Origin: Thiobacillus sp.
Lineage (GTDB): Bacteria; Pseudomonadota; Gammaproteobacteria; Burkholderiales; Thiobacillaceae
NCBI GenBank assembly: GCA_018263115.1
Contig: JADFDC010000010.1
Location: 1 to 64,000 of the forward strand
Length of the DNA: 64,000 bases
Direction of reading: 5' to 3'
Below, one piece after another: positions 59,201 to 64,000 of this stretch (position 1 is the stretch's first letter; each line of letters begins with the position of its first letter). The notes under the pieces were generated by a model. It searched no databases. It worked only from the letters and a program-made list of their open reading frames with translations, and had not been told where the DNA came from. The translations under genes were made by a program, and so were the position numbers.

Positions 59201-61691
59201 CGAGGACAACGATATCGGCGGCAATGTGCTGGCCAACGACAGCGATGTCGACAACGCCAGCCTCACCGCCACCCTGGTCGCCGGCCCGGCCCACGGTACG
59301 CTGGTTTTGAATGCGGACGGCTCGTTCACCTACACCCCGGATGCGAACTGGCATGGCGGCGACAGCTTTACCTATGTCGCCAACGACGGCGCGCTGGACT
59401 CGAATGTGGCCACGGTCAACCTCACGGTCAACCCGGTCAACGATGCGCCGACGGTGGCGCCGATCGATCTGGGCGCGATCAGCGAGGATGGCAGTCTGCT
59501 GATCACCCAGGCCACGCTGCTCTCCGGCGCGAACGATGTCGACGGCGACAGCCTGACCGCCATCAGCCTCACCCTGACCGCCGGCAGTGGCACGCTCACG
59601 GACAATGGCGACGGCAGCTGGACCTTCACACCCGATGCCGACTGGAACGGCAGCGCCGGCTTCAGCTTCGCGGTCGACGACGGCACCACGATCACCGCCA
59701 ATACCGCCAGCCTCACGGTCAACCCGGTCAACGATGCGCCGACGGTGGCGCCGATCGATCTGGGCGCGATCAGCGAGGATGGCAGTCTGCTGATCACCCA
59801 GGCCATGCTGCTCTCCGGCGCGAACGATGTCGACGGCGACAGCCTCACCGCCATCAGCCTCACCCTGACCGCCGGCAGTGGCACGCTCACGGACAATGGC
59901 GACGGCAGCTGGACCTTCACACCCGATGCCGACTGGAGCGGCAGCGCTGGCTTCAGCTTCGCGGTCGATGACGGCACCACGACCACAGCCAATACCGCCA
60001 GCCTGACTGTCGATCCGGTCAACGACGCACCCGTGATCACCAGCAATGTCCTGAATATTGTCGAAGGCGGCACCGTGGTTTTGAGCAACACCGATCTGAG
60101 TGTTGCCGATGTTGAGCAGAGCGCCGCTCAACTGACTTTCACCATCAGTAATGTGACGCATGGCCAGTTCGAGTGGGCGGCCGTGCCAGGCGCTGCCATC
60201 ACCAGCTTTACCCAGGCGGACATCGATGCCGGCCTGGTTGTGTTTGTTCACGACGCCAGCGATATGGCGCCATCCTATGACGTAAGTGTCAGCGACGGCA
60301 CCACGACGACCGGCCCTCAAGCCGCCACCATCACTTTCACGCCGGTTGATGAAGGCATTAACGTGACGGCGCTGTCCGGGATGAGCACAACCGAGGCAGG
60401 CGGCGCCGTGACCTTTGATGTCGCGCTCAATTCGCAACCCATCGCCGACGTGACGGTGTTCATCGCTTCCGGCAATCCGGCTGAAGGTACGGCATCGGTT
60501 TCCAGCCTGACTTTTACTTCAGCCAACTGGAGCATTGCCCAACAGATCACCGTTACCGGCGTGGATGATTTTGTCGACGATGGCGACCAGAATTACACCA
60601 TTCAAATCGATGCAAACTCAACCGACCGTAATTATCATTTGCTTGCTGCGCCGGGTGTTGCGCTGACCAGCCTGGATGACGATACAGCCGGTATCCTCAT
60701 CACTCCTGCCAGCGGCCTGGTCACAGACGAGTCCGGCGCCAGCGACACCTTCTCTGTCGTGCTGACTTCGCAACCGCTGGCAAACGTCATTATCGATCTA
60801 AGTTCATCCAATCCGGCCGAGGGCACGTTGTCGACGTCATCGCTGACCTTCACGCCCGGCAACTGGAATATTCCGCAGGTTGTGGCCGTAACCGGTGTGA
60901 ATGACATTCCAGACGATGGTGACATTGCCTATCAGGCCGTTGCCGCGCCAGCCAGCAGTGCCGACGCGAACTACAACGGCCTGGCCGCCGGCGCTGTCGA
61001 TCTCACCAACAGGGATGTGGCGGAGCCGGTCGTGGTTGATACACCGCCGATTGAACCCGCACCCGAGCCTGATCCCCAGACGCCTCCCGGCGAAGAAGCA
61101 GGTGCGCCCCAGTCCCCGGAAGACTCTTCGCCTTCCGTAACGGAATCCGGCTTAGCGCCTGTATTGCAGGGTCAGCCCATTGATGAATCTGGTTTTGCCG
61201 TGGAAACCGCCCCCGAAAGCCAGTCTGAAACTGCACTCAATGCCGGATTGAAGAGCGGTGCGCCTTTATCCGTTAACAACGAATCCGTCAGGCATGACGT
61301 GCTGACCAATCCTGAATCTCAGGGCGGAGTATTGCTGCGCCTGTTGGAAATCATCCAGGCCGATTTCACCCTGGGCGAGGATGGCGGCAACAGGATTTCT
61401 CCTGCCATCCAGGTGGACATTGTTCAGGACGAGCAATTCAGGGTGGACATCCTGTCTCAGGGCGCGCAGATCACCGCAGTATCGCTGTCTGTTGGCGCGG
61501 TTTGGTGGGCATTGCGGGCGGGCGGCTTGTTTGCCAGCCTGCTGACTTCGCTGCCAGCCTGGCGGTCTTTTGATGTGCTGCCGGTGTTGAGCCGTGACGA
61601 AGATGATGATGATGCATCCTGGAGTTTTGGCGACGAGCCGGAAGACGATGACAACAAAGATGACACGCGCATGCCGGAGTTGACGCCATGA
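47208..61691 (+). CDS. giant LEPR/DUF4347 repeat protein 2 (4827 residues)
   Basis: It starts MPPAPFPRRALIEELEPRLL, then FSADFAP, again with no signal peptide. DUF4347 at ~60-225 has His124 (LISHGTAG) and Cys167 (LIYGCDLA). Then follow a lectin-like region, a Calx-beta-like repeat, two CSLREA modules (GKISLREAI, 48.9 and 51.5 kb), a long right-handed beta-helix (NVISGNN...GNYIGTNAAG, 49.1-51.4 kb), a second helix, a cadherin-like and a PKD-like domain, an NHL-type propeller (53.2-53.9 kb), a LamG-like lectin domain (55.6-56.2 kb), many cadherin/VCBS repeats to 60.0 kb, two Calx-beta-like repeats, a Pro-rich linker, and a hydrophobic segment (~4755-4790) ending SLPAWRSFDVLPVL with an Asp-rich tail. 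The stop overlaps the cyclase start (ATGA). The ribosome site is weak. Confidence 0.85.
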   Translation: MPPAPFPRRALIEELEPRLLFSADFAPGVADVLSPQTEQRLIGSDGEFANATDSQQAQHARLEVVFIDLRVQDYDKILADIHEQNTDGHSIEIVLLDSERDGVAQIGEFLSQRQDIDAIHLISHGTAGSVQLGSGELNFDSLLSNAATIKQWGNALSAEADILIYGCDLASTESGQSLINALGKLTGADVAASDDKTGAAEQGGDWVLEYKTGTIQTGLVLSTAMQQNWENVLAITANGTASSTQTTNATSLTWSHTVASGTDRLLVVELAIDGLGAGVSSVTYGGVAMTQIGRGTGNHAVEIWGLVNPTVGTANIVVSFGGTTAAAGGATSFNGVNQSTPFGTFVSATGTGTAASVTVASATGDLVIDAQYWKLNTANVNGAGQTTQWSQANASMLGGSTTETGAASVTMSGSSASSSQWEIGAVSIKAATTPAGITVSPISGLVTTESGGTAQFSVVLDRAPTANVTIGLSSSDITEGTLSASSLTFTTANWSTPQTVTITGVDDTLDDGDIAYTIVTAAATSADTSYNGLNAADISVANTDNDTYNTIVVDTTNDTLDGNTTSISALISNKGADGKISLREAITAANNTANGAGGADRIAFSIAGTGVHTITLSSLLPTISQAVVIDATTDDSYAANGNRPAIVINGNNTVQDGFQLYTNSSGTTIRGFVIQNFTQDGIDISGSNGNTIAGNWIGLNSAGTGAAGNQQGINLWNSNNNIIGGSAAADRNVISANSGPGISINTNNGTSTGNQIRGNYIGTNAAGTAAVGNGNQGVFINAANNVVGGTVTGYGNVISGTVNWAGIGLDTQASGTLVAGNLIGLNAAGTAALANNGGGITVLSANNTIGGVTAETRNVISGNNSRGIYIYGAAATGNVVIGNYIGTNAAGTGDVNGTLQVNGNSGVVIDGGASNNRIGTNADGSNDVAERNLISGNNWYGVEMIGAGTTGNVVQGNFIGTDVTGLTALGNSNGGVSFWGGSGNTLGSGLSGAGNVISGNDTGVLVANAATNNKVQGNIIGLGADGSTVVGNTGDGVYFYNGGNASLVTGNIIGTDADGSNDAGERNVISGNYSGVAMENTEVTGNTVAGNYIGTDATGTLDRGNTHSGVYADSNGNTFGGDTPAERNLISGNNGYGFYVAGSNNVITGNWIGLDSTGNVGMGNTWNGVYLGGGTNNRVGGTAAGEGNVISGHGDIAVRLEGGSGHIIQGNLIGTNHDGSALIGNLVGFSARFGATNVLFGGTAAGAGNVVAGNGHGVLIDDNTTSNIAVLGNRIYSNTNLGIDLGSNGVTANDALDTDTGANNLQNFPVLAAAGTDGSKLSVVGSINSTANTALRLEFFANATGDASGYGEGQTYLGYATVVTDGSGNSNFVVSFSKVVTAGQAISATATVMNANGTFGSTSEFSLNVSATSALIVDTTNDVVDGSTTSIANLLASKGADGKISLREAIIATNNTAGQDTIFLPAGTYALTRTGASENLASTGDLDILQSLSLIGAGASSTTVNATGLNDRVFEVSGTGTSAYLSGITVTGGTISNGSGILTNSNTSLTLWDSVIANNTTGTTGGGLYASGTTFINNVTVSGNVGASGAGIYSNNTLVISNSTISANTASNQGGGIWSSGANADLSLINTTISGNTSGNQGGGLYNGNLASLMNVTIAGNTAAQGGGINRGTGTVTTTLLNTIVAGNTATGGTGPDVSGAITSSGNNIIGNTTSSSGWVASDQQNVNPLLGTLQDNGGPTLTRALLAGSPAINTGSATGAPVIDQRGYLRDATVDIGAYEYNGTDPSPNTAPVITSNGGGATASVSVAENTPAVTTVTSSDIDGGTAVYSISGGTDAAKFSINSSTGVLSFVAAPDYETPTDAGADNVYDVTVQVSDGNGGTDTQAIAVTVSNQALTTVSASGSATSAAGGVYTLNLNADEDATSWTINWGDGTIETIAGDPTTATHTYAAANAGLTFNIMVSATDAAGTHFGNGLIAPTAFLTGEGLYRYSGQTGTFTQFFSGGELTNPYAVIVGPDGLIYAAGHTSDNIVRYNAATGAYVDTFVAAGSGGLNAATGLAFGPDGHLYVSNQIGDSILKFNGTTGAFMSAFVSAGSGGLNAPVALTFRPDGYLYVSSYNTNSILRYNATTGAFVGTFVAAGSGGLVGPAGMAWGADGNLYVASNDATVKRYNGTTGAFINNFVTTGSGGLGEAVGLAFGPDGNLYVSSYSTDKIIRYNGTTGALIGDYVTTGSGGLDGPTGFTFLPSHQVRVVSTNVSPVLDSSKSPTLASVNEDASAPVGAVGTLVSSLVDFASPAGQVDNVTDSNVGAQLGIAVTAADTGNGTWYFSTNGGTNWSALGAVSEASARLLAADANTRLYFQPNADWNGTITNAITFRAWDQTSGSNGGTADTSTNGGTTAFSAATDMASLTVSAVNDAPSLIASAPLNGIAEDDVNNSGTLVSQLIATSISDVDAGPLKGIAITSVDNTNGSWQYTLNGTTWLSVGSPSTSAALLLPSDATTAIRYVPNANYNGTSGLLYYKAWDQTTGLAGGTHDVTVSGGTTAFSSTANGTSVGVAAVNDAPVNTLASAGASVPEDSVVQLLNVLSIADVDAGVGSFTVTLSVTPAAGTLSAASGSGVMVSGSGTSTLVLTGSLASINAYFASAATAPVFTAVADYNGAVSLTAVTNDNGNTGSGSALTDSDTSGGTILAVADIADDSVTTNEDTPVSFAPLSNDSFEDAGRTITHINGTAIATGGSLAVTGGTVTLNADSTLTFTPTANYNGAPSFTYTVTSGGVTETASVSVTVNPSNDAPIAADDRLALEFDGVDDYVSIADSASLQMTSTMTMEAWVNPDVSGNAVQIILNKEGEYEMAIFADGSLNFAFAEGGVWSWHDTGVDIARHTWTHIAISYDTGVVTTYINGAFVDSQTLTASVIDDVYPAMNELRIGGRTNSPAGQYFEGQIADVRVWNVARSQAEISAAMNTQLTGSDAGLAGYWMLDDKTGTTAVDMTANVNHGTLVNGAARAGYRVLEDGSLNVPAPGVLGNDYDADDDALSAIKVSDPAHGLLVLNADGSFTYTPDADWHGTDSFTYKINDSSQDSNVATVYITVDPVQDAPDVAPVDLGNVNEDDSQLITQAMLLAGASDADGDSLTAINLTLTAGSGTLSDNGNGTWTFAPAADWNGAVSFSFDVSDGITATANTASLAVNPINDAPIAFDESASGNEDTDISDNVLANDADVDNASLTASLVSGPAHGTLVLSADGSFTYTPDADWHGSDSFTYSANDGVLDSNVATVYITVDPVQDDPTVANPISDQSATEDASFSFQFAANTFNDADTGDTLTYTVTGLPAWLSFDAATRTFSGTPANGDVGVYTLTVRATDGSGAFVEDQFDVTVMNANDAPVLSPIGNQSINEGATLTFTATASDADVPANTLTFSLGGAPVGATIDAATGVFNWTPTEAQGAGIYSFDVIVSDGAGGADSETITCTVHEVNSAPAGTDRTVTTLEDTPYIFTAADFGFTDPGDVPVNLLLAVKITTLPGAGSLTLNGIAVTAGQTISVADISAGWLVFEPAADANGLGYASLTFQVQDDGGTANGGVDLDPTPNMITLNVTAVNDAPTVTPINLGAIDEDGSLLITQALLLSGTNDVDLDSLTAINLTLTAGSGTFTDNGDGTWTFTPDTDWSGSANFSFDVYDGTDSTPNTASLVVNPVNDEPATSPVMLAPISEDSGPRIITQAELLSNASDVDGPALTAINLSITSGTGTLTDNGDGTWTYTPASNDDTSVTFSYVVTDGSLTTSGSAALDITPVNDAPTAGDISFATDEDNVYSGTLPAASDIDSALITYALDVDATHGNVLLNSDGSFSYTPDSNYFGADNFSYTVSDGAGGSNTYTVTITVNPVNDAPTIVAPVDLGALNEDGSLVITQAMLLAGSSDIENNPLTAINLILTAGNGTLTDNGNGTWTFIPTADWNGAVSFGFDITDGMDSTSNTADLVVNPVNDAPLAVDNAFSGNEDNDIGGNVLANDSDVDNASLTATLVAGPAHGTLVLNADGSFTYTPDANWHGGDSFTYVANDGALDSNVATVNLTVNPVNDAPTVAPIDLGAISEDGSLLITQATLLSGANDVDGDSLTAISLTLTAGSGTLTDNGDGSWTFTPDADWNGSAGFSFAVDDGTTITANTASLTVNPVNDAPTVAPIDLGAISEDGSLLITQAMLLSGANDVDGDSLTAISLTLTAGSGTLTDNGDGSWTFTPDADWSGSAGFSFAVDDGTTTTANTASLTVDPVNDAPVITSNVLNIVEGGTVVLSNTDLSVADVEQSAAQLTFTISNVTHGQFEWAAVPGAAITSFTQADIDAGLVVFVHDASDMAPSYDVSVSDGTTTTGPQAATITFTPVDEGINVTALSGMSTTEAGGAVTFDVALNSQPIADVTVFIASGNPAEGTASVSSLTFTSANWSIAQQITVTGVDDFVDDGDQNYTIQIDANSTDRNYHLLAAPGVALTSLDDDTAGILITPASGLVTDESGASDTFSVVLTSQPLANVIIDLSSSNPAEGTLSTSSLTFTPGNWNIPQVVAVTGVNDIPDDGDIAYQAVAAPASSADANYNGLAAGAVDLTNRDVAEPVVVDTPPIEPAPEPDPQTPPGEEAGAPQSPEDSSPSVTESGLAPVLQGQPIDESGFAVETAPESQSETALNAGLKSGAPLSVNNESVRHDVLTNPESQGGVLLRLLEIIQADFTLGEDGGNRISPAIQVDIVQDEQFRVDILSQGAQITAVSLSVGAVWWALRAGGLFASLLTSLPAWRSFDVLPVLSRDEDDDDASWSFGDEPEDDDNKDDTRMPELTP
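55609..56235 (+). other. LamG-like domain inserted in an Ig-like repeat of giant protein 2
   Basis: LALEFDGVDDYVSIADSASL through GLAGYWMLDD is a concanavalin/LamG-type domain. It interrupts a repeat whose halves are NDAPIAADD and YRVLEDGSLNVPAPGVLGND. Confidence 0.75.
59421..60002 (+). repeat. tandem 291-bp duplication in giant gene 2
   Basis: Units 59421-59711 and 59712-60002 are nearly identical at the DNA level (for example both have CCGATCGATCTGGGCGCGAT). Each encodes one 97-residue repeat, so the copy number can change in frame. Confidence 0.85.
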
Positions 61692-63253
61692 AGGTGCGCA
61701 TGCCTCACTTTACCCCCGCCGTGCGCATTGCACTGGGGCTGATTTCGCTGATTGTCACGCTGCTGCTGCTCATCGACATCGCGCTGAATCTGGTGCCTGA
61801 CCAGACCGACATGCAGCGCAAGATTCGCGAAAGCACCAGCGAGCGGCTGGCCGTGCAGGTCACCAGCCTGATTCAGGCCCAGGAATGGGATGCGCTGAAG
61901 CTGACGATCAGCGAGGCGCTTTCACGCGACAAGGAAATCCTGTCGCTGGCGGTTCGTCAGGAAGATGGGAAAATTGTCGTGAAAGCGGGTGATCACCACC
62001 GTCATTGGGTGTCGCCGGCGGAAGGCAAGTCCACGCTTACCCATGTTCGCGTTCCCGTTTACGCAAGAAATGCGCACTGGGGCGATGTGGAAATCAGCTA
62101 CGTGCCCGTCACGCCGCAAACGCTCAGAGAATGGCTGCAAACGCCGCTGGTGGCGCTTGGGCTGGTGATCGTACCAGCAGGGTTTCTGGCATTTTATTTG
62201 TACATGCGACGGACCCTGCAATACCTGGATCCGACCTCGGCGATTCCCGATCGCGTTCGCGTGGCCTTCGATGCGCTGACCGAAGGCGTGACGGTCATCG
62301 ATCGGTCCGGCCGCATCATGCTGCACAACAAGGCCTTCCGGCAGCTTCACCCCTACGCTACCGATGACATGATGGGCAAGAACCTGTCGCAGCTGCCCTG
62401 GCTGGTGGGAAGCGGCGAGGCGCCGGAAGTCCCCTGGGAATACGCCATGAAAAGCCAGACCAATACCAGCGGGCATCTATTCACCATTACCCAGCCCGAC
62501 CAGGGCGTAATAAAAGTCATCGTTAATGCCGCGCCCATCGAGGACGCCCGCGGAAGACTTCGCGGCTGCATGGTGACCTTTTATGACGTCACACAGTTGC
62601 ATCGCGCCAATGAAAAAATGCGCAGCGCGCTGGTTGCCCTCGAGGCTTCACGCGAACAGGTGGAAAAGCAGAACGAGGAATTGATGCGCCTGGCCACGCG
62701 CGATTCGCTGACCGGCTGCCTCAACCGCCGCGCCTTCTTCTCGGCGGCCGAGCCGCTGCTCGACAAGCTGCAACAGGAAGCGCGCAACATGTGCTGCATC
62801 ATGGCCGACATCGACTCCTTCAAACTGGTCAACGACACCCATGGCCATCAGGTGGGCGACCAGGTCATCGTGGCCGTGGCGCGCGCGCTAACCCTGCACA
62901 TGCGTGGCGGCGACCTGCTTTGCCGGTATGGCGGCGAGGAATTCTGCATGGTATTGCCCGGCGCTTCCGAAGAAGTCGCCATGGAAATCGCCGAACGGCT
63001 GCGCAACGAAATCGAGGCGCATGTCGGCACCAGCATCCGCACCATTGAGGGATTGCGCATCACCTCCAGCTTTGGCGTCGCCAGCCTGAAATCCGGTGCG
63101 GACAATCTGTCCGAACTGATCGAACTCGCCGACTTCGCGCTTTACACCTCCAAGCGGGGCGGCCGCAACCGATCCACGCTGTGGAGCGAAAAGCTGGGTC
63201 AGGAAACCGCTACCAACGAGACATCCGGCGCTGTCGCCGGAAACCGTACCTGA
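61688..63253 (+). CDS. membrane diguanylate cyclase (periplasmic sensor-PAS-GGDEF)
   Basis: A protein of 521 residues: a TM helix at ~13-33, a periplasmic domain to ~150 (GDHHRHWVSP; THVRVPVYARNAHWGDVEI), a second TM at ~157-177, PAS at ~190-310, a coiled coil, and a GGDEF domain with DSLTGCLNRRAFF, ADIDSFKLVNDTHGH and RYGGEEFCMVL. The signature is GGEEF, with RGGD five residues ahead, the product-inhibition I-site, so it should be active and feedback-controlled. Its sensor half aligns with the kinase at 41.8 kb. It overlaps giant gene 2 by ATGA. Confidence 0.93.
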   Translation: MKVRMPHFTPAVRIALGLISLIVTLLLLIDIALNLVPDQTDMQRKIRESTSERLAVQVTSLIQAQEWDALKLTISEALSRDKEILSLAVRQEDGKIVVKAGDHHRHWVSPAEGKSTLTHVRVPVYARNAHWGDVEISYVPVTPQTLREWLQTPLVALGLVIVPAGFLAFYLYMRRTLQYLDPTSAIPDRVRVAFDALTEGVTVIDRSGRIMLHNKAFRQLHPYATDDMMGKNLSQLPWLVGSGEAPEVPWEYAMKSQTNTSGHLFTITQPDQGVIKVIVNAAPIEDARGRLRGCMVTFYDVTQLHRANEKMRSALVALEASREQVEKQNEELMRLATRDSLTGCLNRRAFFSAAEPLLDKLQQEARNMCCIMADIDSFKLVNDTHGHQVGDQVIVAVARALTLHMRGGDLLCRYGGEEFCMVLPGASEEVAMEIAERLRNEIEAHVGTSIRTIEGLRITSSFGVASLKSGADNLSELIELADFALYTSKRGGRNRSTLWSEKLGQETATNETSGAVAGNRT

Positions 63254-63302
63254 GTTTTCATCGCAATTCCTTGCAGGGACCGGGTTTTATTCTTGTCGCC
63301 CC

Positions 63303-63331
63303 CTTGAAATCCTCTTTCTCCAGCCCTATTA
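63303..63331 (+). promoter_or_regulatory. sigma32-type heat-shock promoter of groESL
   Basis: CTTGAAA (63303-63309), 14 bp, then CCCTATTA (63324-63331) match the sigma32 consensus CTTGAAA-N13/14-CCCCATNT well. Confidence 0.8.
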
Positions 63332-63358
63332 TTAGCAGCCTCTGACCGAGAGTGCTAA
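63332..63358 (+). promoter_or_regulatory. CIRCE operator (HrcA site)
   Basis: TTAGCAGCC-N9-GAGTGCTAA; the right arm is perfect and the left arm differs at two or three positions from TTAGCACTC. It begins directly after the sigma32 -10 element, so HrcA would block the start site. Confidence 0.8.
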
Positions 63359-63435
63359 CAGCAGCTCGGCCATTATTTTTTGGCTCCGCATTCGCGGAAT
63401 ATCTATAACTCATTGATTTTCAATGGAGACAATGT

Positions 63436-63726
63436 ATGAAAATCCGTCCTTTGCATGACCGCGTGATCGTCAAGCGCATGGAAGAAGAGCGCAAGACCGC
63501 ATCCGGCATCGTCATTCCCGATACCGCTACCGAAAAACCCGACCAGGGCGAAGTCATCGCCGTGGGCCCCGGCAAGAAAGATGACAGCGGCAAGACCATC
63601 GCCATGGACGTGAAAGTCGGCGATCGCGTGCTGTTCGGCAAGTACGCCGGCCAGGGCGTCAAGGTCGAGGGCGAGGAAGTCCTCGTCATGCGCGAAGAAG
63701 ACATCATGGGCGTGATCGAGAAGTAA
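63436..63726 (+). CDS. groES: co-chaperonin GroES
   Basis: A 96-residue GroES. The N-terminus [20 protein letters not shown], the mobile loop [15 protein letters not shown] and the C-terminal [15 protein letters not shown] are complete. It caps the GroEL ring during folding. It is preceded by a sigma32-like promoter and a CIRCE element and followed by groEL after 57 bp. Confidence 0.98.
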   Translation: MKIRPLHDRVIVKRMEEERKTASGIVIPDTATEKPDQGEVIAVGPGKKDDSGKTIAMDVKVGDRVLFGKYAGQGVKVEGEEVLVMREEDIMGVIEK

Positions 63727-63747
63727 CCTCGATTCGCTCATCAGTAA

Positions 63748-64000
<253 letters not shown>

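Noticed and set aside
58512-60437. A 641-codon minus-strand open frame opposite the repeat array of giant gene 2
   Set aside because: Repetitive shadow of the cadherin-like repeats with no ribosome site or domain.
34173-61691. Type I secreted RTX adhesins
   Set aside because: No GGxGxDxLx nonapeptides are visible in either giant and no ABC exporter or TolC gene is in the window; both end in a hydrophobic segment plus acidic tail instead.

Overview
The window is about 64 kb of a moderately GC-rich bacterial chromosome. Its gene order and protein families point to a Gram-negative betaproteobacterium, probably of the Nitrosomonadales/Gallionella/Sulfuricella type. The evidence is a dcw cell-wall cluster, a DNPR-motif (meso-DAP) MurE, an rsmI-yraN-diaA-dolP block, UbiD, a beta-type rnpB, and a groESL operon with both a sigma32-like promoter and a CIRCE operator. 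The species call is inference; no rRNA is present.

Region 1 (1-6.8 kb, minus strand) is the head of the division and cell-wall cluster: mraZ-rsmH-ftsL-ftsI-murE-murF-mraY. Most junctions overlap (TGATG, ATGA or GTGA). It is driven by a TTGACA-N18-TATAGT promoter whose start region carries MraZ-type boxes at exact 10-bp spacing. Region 2 (6.9-7.9 kb) holds rnpB with its own TATAAT box and a small DUF1269-like membrane protein. Region 3 (8.0-12.6 kb) is creB-creC-creD plus an unusual membrane hydrolase-M23 peptidase fusion. creD is preceded by three CTCCAC repeats at an 11-bp period, a likely CreB operator. A 64-bp repeat occurs once on each side of this block. Region 4 (13-28 kb) is mostly housekeeping: a PhnD-like/rhodanese fusion, pyrC, rsmI/yraN/diaA/dolP, ubiD, dacB with two small envelope genes, a tviB/tviC-type UDP-sugar pair, an S1 protease, a beta-CASP nuclease, bioA and one unrecognised gene. 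A 558-bp AT-richer gap rich in inverted repeats follows.

Region 5 (28.6-63.25 kb) is the notable part: nine genes, all on the plus strand. They are a GAF-membrane fusion protein, a PqqD-like/M50 protease/HlyD fusion, a short accessory SecA-like ATPase, a 2533-residue giant protein, a hybrid histidine kinase, a REC-GGDEF-EAL protein, a periplasmic adaptor, a 4827-residue giant protein and a diguanylate cyclase. The two giants share an N-terminal LEPR-type motif, a DUF4347 domain with a conserved His and Cys, long arrays of cadherin/Ig-like repeats, a proline/acidic linker, and a C-terminal hydrophobic segment ending in SLPAWR plus an acidic tail. Neither has a classical signal peptide or visible RTX repeats, and the locus contains no ABC exporter or TolC. 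Each giant gene overlaps by ATGA with a downstream sensor gene, and the two sensors share a homologous periplasmic domain. I read the locus as a dedicated export, processing and signalling system for giant envelope proteins, tied to c-di-GMP. The functional model is inference; the gene content and shared ends are seen directly.

Region 6 (63.3-64 kb) is groES and the start of groEL. The window cuts mraY (left) and groEL (right).
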